A stretch of 64,000 bases of DNA from the NCBI GenBank assembly GCA_947247005.1, contig OX365953.1:4717001-4781000 (forward strand), written 5' to 3'. Both the position numbers and the translations under genes were made by a program. The notes beneath the pieces are model-generated. The model was not told the origin of the DNA, searched no databases, and worked only from the letters and a program-made list of their open reading frames with translations. Of the stretch, positions 58,225 to 64,000 are shown one piece after another. The first letter of the stretch is position 1. Each line of letters opens with the position of its first letter. The stretch comes from Spisula solida. Its lineage: Eukaryota; Mollusca; Bivalvia; Venerida; Mactridae.

Positions 58225-58560
58225 AGACAAAGAGCTGAGGTTCATATTTAATCTTCCAAAGAGTTGGGGTTCACATACAATCTAACAAAGAACTGGGGTT
58301 TACATATAATCTAACAGAGAGCTGGGGTTCACATTTAATCTAACAGAGAGCTGGGGTTTACATACAATCTAACAGAGAGCTGGGGTTTACATATAATCTA
58401 ACAGAGAGCTGGGGTTCACATTTAATCTAACAGAGAGCTGGGGTTTACATATAATCTAACAGAGAGCTGGGGTTCACATTTAATCTAACAGAGAGCTGGG
58501 GTTCACATTTAATCTAACAGAGATCTGGGGTTCACATATAATGTAAAAAAGAGCTGGATT
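58225..58560. repeat. 29-bp minisatellite, about eleven units
   Basis: Unit AATCTAACAGAGAGCTGGGG plus TTCACATTT. Variation is mainly TTCACATTT against TTTACATAT. Confidence 0.9.
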
Positions 58561-59578
58561 CACATATTATCTCACAAAAGCAGAGTTCACATAAGTATGA
58601 ACTACCATAATTTAGCTTCACAAATACAACCTTGCAAAACATTTATGCATCAACAAAAATGGAGTCCACACATGCATCAACCAACAGTGGGGTCTATAGC
58701 TTCATCAACAAAAAAATGGGGTCCAAGTATTTTTTATGAACAAAAAGCACGCTTTACAAATCATTAACAATAAAAACATTAACAATGTATGCCCTATGGT
58801 GTAGGAATATAAGAAACGGGTGTATGATGTATATACAGAAAATGTGCGCAAAACATTTACAACTTAACAAACAAATATATACTAGTAGCAAATATATATA
58901 AAACTTTTATTTCCATGTACACCTGTATCTGTTACTGGCAAGACAAATGCTTGAAACATGCAGCATGCCTGTAGACCATTTAGGATAAAACTAAGATCAA
59001 AATTACTTTTTTTCACACTAATATTTTAACCTGAATTTGTTAATAACATGTAATTGGCTACCTTCCAACGAAACCATGAAAAAAGATAAAAACAAGAAAT
59101 TAAACAAAAACTAAGTTTTTCCAACAAGGGCTGCAACTCTGTCCAAACGTGGATTTTGCACAACAAAACTACATGTATAGATTCATATGCTGATCAGCAA
59201 TCCAGTGAAATTTCACAATCATAGGTAAATTGGCTGAAACTCAAGATAATTATGTCTACTTGATTTCCAGATTATTCCGGCATTGTAGAACCCTATGCAT
59301 CAGTTCTGGTTCAATGAATCTACACTGTATGTATTGGGTGTACAATAGAAGCTTCAATAATAGTTTAGATATGACCTGTTTTCCATCTATTCACCCTTGT
59401 ATTGAATTTCAAAAATGTGAATTGATAATCTATCGGCTTAAAAAGATTGTCAATACCGGTACATTAATTTTATTTTCTATCGATGACAGCTCAACCCTCT
59501 AGGAGTTCAATACACAACTTACAGAGCATCAAAATCTGTGTTAAGAGTTTACATCTAAAATGTGAAAATTAAAAATAT
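58561..59578. other. Intergenic or distal 3' UTR, nothing recognised
   Basis: Could belong to a long 3' UTR of the minus-strand gene ending at 62938; AATAAA on the minus strand occurs near 58905. Unsupported otherwise. Confidence 0.25.
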
Positions 59579-59828
59579 GGCTGGCTTAGAATTAGAAGGT
59601 CGTAAGTGCTACTTACGACCTTACAAGACTAATACATAGTTGAAATCTGCATCTCAATGCGCTTCTTATAAGCCTATTTTTATAAAAATCGGAAATAGTC
59701 ATGTTGACCAAACTGAAGTTGAAAAGGCTTGTTTTTCAAAAAGTAAAGGGTAGTTTTCAGACGTTTTTTCTTGTTTTCTCAAAATATAGATTTTGTACTT
59801 ACGACCTTCTAATTCTAAGCCAGCGATA
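59579..59828. mobile_element. MITE with GGCTTAGAAT termini, full copy
   Basis: GGCTGGCTTAGAATTAGAAG to CTTCTAATTCTAAGCCAGCG. Inner GGTCGTAAGTGCTACTTACG forms a second small hairpin at the left end. Confidence 0.8.
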
Positions 59829-59994
59829 TATAGTATTCAAGACAATAAGCAGATAAGCAAGAAATTGTGCATTAATATAAAAATTCAACAAAATATAAAC
59901 TCTACTTTAAATATTATAAAAAGAACATTATCCTGAGATGGTGCATTACAACAAAGCAAAACAGAAGAAAACAAGACTGCGTTCAATAAACGCT

Positions 59995-60308
59995 TATGCC
60001 CCGGTGGAAGCCTTGTCCATAATAACTAGCTAAGTCAATCAGGGGCCATAATTCTGTAGAAATGTTGGATAGTGATACATGGTGTAAACAATGTAAGGTA
60101 TTTATGATTGTAAGCAAGTATGCAAAGTTTGATAGCAATGCCTTGATGCCATCATAAAATACTTGAGTTTCAAAAAGGACAAAGGCACTGCCTATTAAGC
60201 GGATTTTATCTTGAAAGTTCTAGTTAACATTTTTAATGCAACAAACGGACAAACGGACTGACAGGCCAATTACTATATGCCTCCTGCATCAGTAGATGCA
60301 GGGGCATA
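59995..60308. mobile_element. Short interspersed element with TATGCCCC ends
   Basis: Left TATGCCCCGGTGGAAGCC, right CATCAGTAGATGCAGGGGCA, the latter itself partly palindromic. CTTTGATAGCAATGCC-type interior; no ORF. A terminus recurs at 3764-3800. Confidence 0.6.
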
Positions 60309-61775
60309 AAACTTCACATAAAGTTTAACACATACATATCTGTGCATCTTGACATACTGAGAGTTCCTATCGATTCAAAATATCATCAGCCCCATTTGGA
60401 AAGGATGTAACAGCAAAAAGGAACTTTTCAGTAGAAAGATAAAACAAGTTTACAATTTCAAACACGTTTATTAGATGCTACGTTTTAGCAGGTAAAACAA
60501 TAGAATGATAATAAACATACATACTTTTAATAGACACTACTTCTTGTAAGGTAGTTACAACATTTTGCCTTGAATAAGTTATGGAGAAAAAACATGTTTT
60601 GTTAAAAAAACTTAAGATTGGACAAGACACAACAACATAGTTATGACTTCCTTCAATGAATATTTTTACTCATGTGACATATTTAAGTGATTTGATTGGT
60701 TTAAAGATACTAGGTTTTGTCAGCAGACGCAGGTGATTATGAAGTGTCTAAAATCTTGAAATTCTAAATTTAGCTGAAAATGAAGTTTCATCCTTTCCAA
60801 AAGGGACCAATGTTATGTTACTACATATCAAACACTATTGATAACAACACAAAGTCTATTAAATAAATGAAAATACTTAATTTTAAAATAATTTATATAT
60901 TCTTTAATTGGAGTTACAAAATGTAACAAATTCCCACTGAACCCTTAACTTCATAGAGCAAGATTTATTGAAATGTCCATAAATCAGGGGTCCTACTAAG
61001 GCATAATACCCAATTCTGAAAATTAGACGAAAGTCTGTTTTGAGTGCAATTTGCACACATCCCTACACCAAAACACTGTTTCAAACATTGTTATATTGTT
61101 AAATTCAACTTTAAAATCTTCAAATGACTATAAATTTGTTAATACTTCATCAAATTACTTTTATTTGCTGCAGAAAAGTATACTTCCTAGTACAGCAAAT
61201 CCAGTTTTCCAGATTATTCTTGAATTGTAGGACCCCGATAAATGTACCGCATTCCTGTTTATAACTGAAACATTGTTGAGAAATGGCATTACTAGTAAAC
61301 TTAAAGCTGAATAACCAGAATCAACAAAATAAAGCTTGTTAAACATTGTTTTATAGCACAGACAATTTGACCTGATCCTGACCATCATGAATGAATATAT
61401 TTCAAGGTCCTTTCGCTGAATATATAAATGTCCACGAGCAAATCATGCAATATCGGTCCTTTCGATTTGTGTTTGTATTGCACCTTGAGTGTCTTCGTGA
61501 CCCTCCCTGCTTATGAAAACATACAACCAGGATTATAAATATAGACAAGATATCAGCAGTTGAATTATGCTGACAGAAGGTCAAGGATCATGTCAAATTC
61601 TCTGTACTATATAATGTAAATACATTTCAACGGTTCGGTAAAACATTGTGTAAGTTGGTATAAAAAGCAATTATACATCACTTAGTTTGTTGATGTATTT
61701 GATGCATAAACCATATCAAGAAAAGTAATAACATTGATCAAACAGAGCTTGTGCAATCAGCTGTAAAGACATCAT
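60309..61775. other. Intergenic or 3' UTR, nothing recognised
   Basis: AT-rich; chance frames only. Confidence 0.35.
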
Positions 61776-61779
61776 AATA

Positions 61780-62315
61780 ACTCGGAGATGTTGCACAGTA
61801 ACTGTTATCACTCAAGGGAGACAACTCTGAGATGTTTTACAGTAACCGTAATCACTCAAGGGAGACAACTCTGAGATATTGAACAGTTACCGTAATCACT
61901 CAAGGGGACAACTCTGAGATGTTTTACAGTAACTGTTATCACTCAAGGGGGACAACTCTGAGATGTTGTACAATAACTGTTATCACTCAAGGGGGACAAC
62001 TCTGAGATGTTGTACAATAACTGTTATCACTCAAGGGGGACAACTCTGAGATGTTGTACAGTAACTGTTGTCACTCAAGGGGGACAACTCTGAGATGTTG
62101 TACAGTAACTGTTATCACTCAAGGGAGACAACTCTGAGATGTGTACAGTAACTGTTATCACTCAAGGGAGACAACTCTGAGATGTTTTACAGTAACTGTT
62201 ATCACTCAAGGGGGACGACTCTGAGATGTTGTACAATAACTGTTATCACTCAAGGGGGACAACTCTGAGATGTTGTACAGTAACTGCTATCACTCACGGG
62301 CGACAACTCTGTGAA
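61780..62315. repeat. 44-bp minisatellite, about thirteen units
   Basis: Unit GAGATGTTGTACAGTAACTG plus TTATCACTCAAGGGGGACAA plus CTCT. Units differ by single bases and short indels. Confidence 0.92.
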
Positions 62316-62509
62316 ATATCCCCGGTATGTTATTAGGAGAAACCTAGGAGAAATGTGCTACAGTGCAATAAATTGATGAATAAGTGCAAATCTAGTATAC
62401 AATACTAAACAAACATAGAAATTAACTGACTTGCATCAGTAAACACTCAAACCGTTCAAAAACAGCTCCACTGCCATGTATGTAATATTTAACAACATAA
62501 CTACATGTA

Positions 62510-62940
62510 TATGCACATCTTTTGTGTATTCTTCACTAATTCTTGTCACAAAATCACAGTATAATTACACCGCATCCATCTTTTGTGTGTTCTTCACTGA
62601 ATTTTGTCACGAATTCTTGACACAAAATCACAGTATAATTACACCGCATCCATCTTTTGTGTATTCTTCACTGAATTTTGTCACAAATTCTTGACACAAA
62701 ATCACAGTATAATTACACTGCATCCATCTTTTGTGTATTCTTCACTGAATTTTTTCACAAATTCTTTACACGAAATCACAGTATAATAATATTAATTACA
62801 CCGCATCCATCTTGTGTGTTCTTTACTAAATTTTGTCACAAATTCTTTACACGAATCACAGTATTATTACACCGCATCCATCTTGTGTGTTCTTTACTAA
62901 ATTTTGTCACAAATTCTTTACACAAATCACAGTATTATTA
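62510..62940. repeat. About 74-bp minisatellite reaching the stop codon of the next gene
   Basis: Six variable units of CATCTTTTGTGTATTCTTCA plus CTGAATTTTGTCACAAATTC and CACAGTATAATTACACCGC. The last unit ends in ATTACACCATATC, of which TTA (62938-62940) is the reversed stop codon of the minus-strand exon. Confidence 0.88.
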
Positions 62941-63045
62941 CACCATATCTACAGAGTTATTGTCAAAGTATGTGGTGACACCATCTGGTTTATACGGGGG
63001 TCTCTGAACAGTTCTATGACTTGGTACTCCAATCAATGTTGTTGG
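62938..63045 (-). CDS. Probable last coding exon of an unidentified gene, 3' end
   Basis: Minus strand: acceptor TTGTATGTTGCAG, then 35 codons and a TAA. The peptide opens PTTLIGVPSHRTVQRPPYKP and ends in NSVDMV. Clean acceptor, an uninterrupted frame through the 108 nt and non-repetitive, polar composition suggest a cytoplasmic tail of a membrane or signalling protein. DMV at the end could act as a class III PDZ ligand (acidic-x-hydrophobic), which is speculative. Upstream exons would lie beyond 64000. I do not recognise the family, and the frame depends on the unseen exon. Confidence 0.5.
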   Translation of the reverse strand, partial: PTTLIGVPSHRTVQRPPYKPDGVTTYFDNNSVDMV

Positions 63046-63065
63046 CTGCAACATACAATATACAA

Positions 63066-63330
63066 GTTATAGTTAGAACATATTAAGTAAATTTTAATGA
63101 TTAAAAAGGACGGAGTGAGCGAAGCGAAGCGAGGCCTTTTTAATCATTAAAATTTACTTAATATGTTCTAACTAACTTAGAATATAACATTCTGCATTCT
63201 GATTGGCCGATAGAAATTAGCGCCAACGCAAGACGTCAAGTCTGTTAAGAGAAAATTTTAATGATTAAATTTTCATTTAACCGCGAAAATGCGGCGTTTT
63301 CATTGGCTCATAATGTAGGTTATATTCTAA
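63066..63330. mobile_element. Dispersed repeat with a long terminal hairpin, copy 2
   Basis: Inverted copy of 36935-37199: hairpin arms TTAGAACATATTAAGTAAAT, GC-rich loop GAGCGAAGCGAAGCGAGG, then GACGTCAAGTCTGTTAAG and GCGAAAATGCGGCG. About 20 bp upstream of the exon at 62938-63045. Confidence 0.85.
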
Positions 63331-64000
63331 ATAATATTATACAATAAACAAACTCATAATCAGTCAATTCTTAATGCAATATCATCAAATACTGTGAAAT
63401 CATTTAATTTCCATGAGACAAAAGTTCATACAATATGTCCAGTTTTCAACAGGCGTATAAAAATCTAGAATTGCCACAGAGTGACTAATGCTATCCCCAC
63501 ATACCGCTTTGTCACAGACCTATGGCAAACAACATCTATAAAATCACATCACAGACAATAATTGTACAGTTATCTTTAAATTCAACCATACATGACAAAG
63601 TTACAGTCCAGATAACATAACTTATGGTTATTTCTGATCTTTGAACTGCAAGTGTAACCTTGACCTTTGAGATATTGATGTAATTGTTTCGCTTGACACA
63701 CTGTCAGGTATTAGTGGACATTTGTGCCACATAATTTTCAAATCCCACAAAAAATGACTTAGTTAAGCTCTAGACAAGCTCAGTTATGGCCATTTTTACC
63801 TTTGAACTTCAAGTGTGATCTTGACCTACGCAAAAGTGACATAATTATTTAGCACAACACACCCTCTCATGATGGTGAACAAATATCCCAAACTATTAAA
63901 AAATCCTTCAATGTGTGAAGAAGTAACAGCCTTGACAAATTTTGGGAGATTTTATTAATTTAAAATAAATTAGATAAACACATTCGTTGTCAGTTGTTCG
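63331..64000. other. Right edge, probable intron, nothing recognised
   Basis: Two related blocks (ATGGTTATTTCTGATCTTTG and ATGGCCATTTTTACCTTTGA, each then CAAGTGTNANCTTGACCT) at about 63625 and 63785 look like a diverged tandem repeat. No exon found. Confidence 0.4.

Noticed and set aside
61780..62315. CRISPR-like regular direct repeats
   Set aside because: Units are contiguous with no unique spacers, and the sequence is eukaryotic.

Overview
The window looks like nuclear genomic DNA from a bivalve mollusc; the species is not determined. It is AT-rich, its genes are split by GT-AG introns, and more than half of what I can classify is repeats: hairpin MITEs, tRNA-derived SINEs, minisatellites, and long tandem-array elements whose heads carry CGTCCGTC runs, a style I associate with bivalve genomes. 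A secreted coiled-coil C1q-domain gene and a tandem pair of theta-class glutathione S-transferases fit the same picture.

Layout. (1) 615-9937, plus strand: the 3' eight exons of a PA-TM-RING ubiquitin ligase most like RNF215. Its N-terminal exon(s) lie left of the window or were not found. Its introns hold SINEs, MITEs and a 146-bp tandem-array element. (2) 9938-19500: no gene. It holds a 160-bp tandem array, long-hairpin MITEs, a second array element containing a tRNA-B-box-like array, and mariner-like ends. (3) 19577-21394, minus: a complete two-exon C1q-domain gene. (4) 22000-25900: SINE and MITE debris. (5) 25916-31435 and 33666-37745, both minus: two complete four-exon theta GST genes, 230 and 231 aa, with conserved intron positions, so a tandem duplication. 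Intron 3 of the downstream copy carries a roughly 1.7-kb near-perfect inverted repeat. (6) 37750-62900: no confident gene. It holds a Harbinger-like element, minisatellites, a TIR element with a 110-codon ORF, a SINE split by a TA-flanked MITE, and a 2.55-kb inverted-repeat element (55553-58103) whose arms are packed with AACGCGTT and TCTAGA palindromes. (7) 62938-63045, minus: the probable last coding exon of a gene lying to the right, its stop codon at the edge of a minisatellite.

The genes do not form a functional unit. The two GSTs are paralogues likely to act in detoxification, the C1q protein is probably secreted and possibly immune-related, and the RING protein is a membrane ubiquitin ligase. 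Strongest second-look items: a minisatellite made of repeated 5' splice sites just after an RNF215-like exon, a tandem partial duplication of its RING exon, the intronic GST foldback, and the palindrome-packed 2.55-kb element. All gene models come from reading splice sites and reading frames by eye, without transcripts or database searches.
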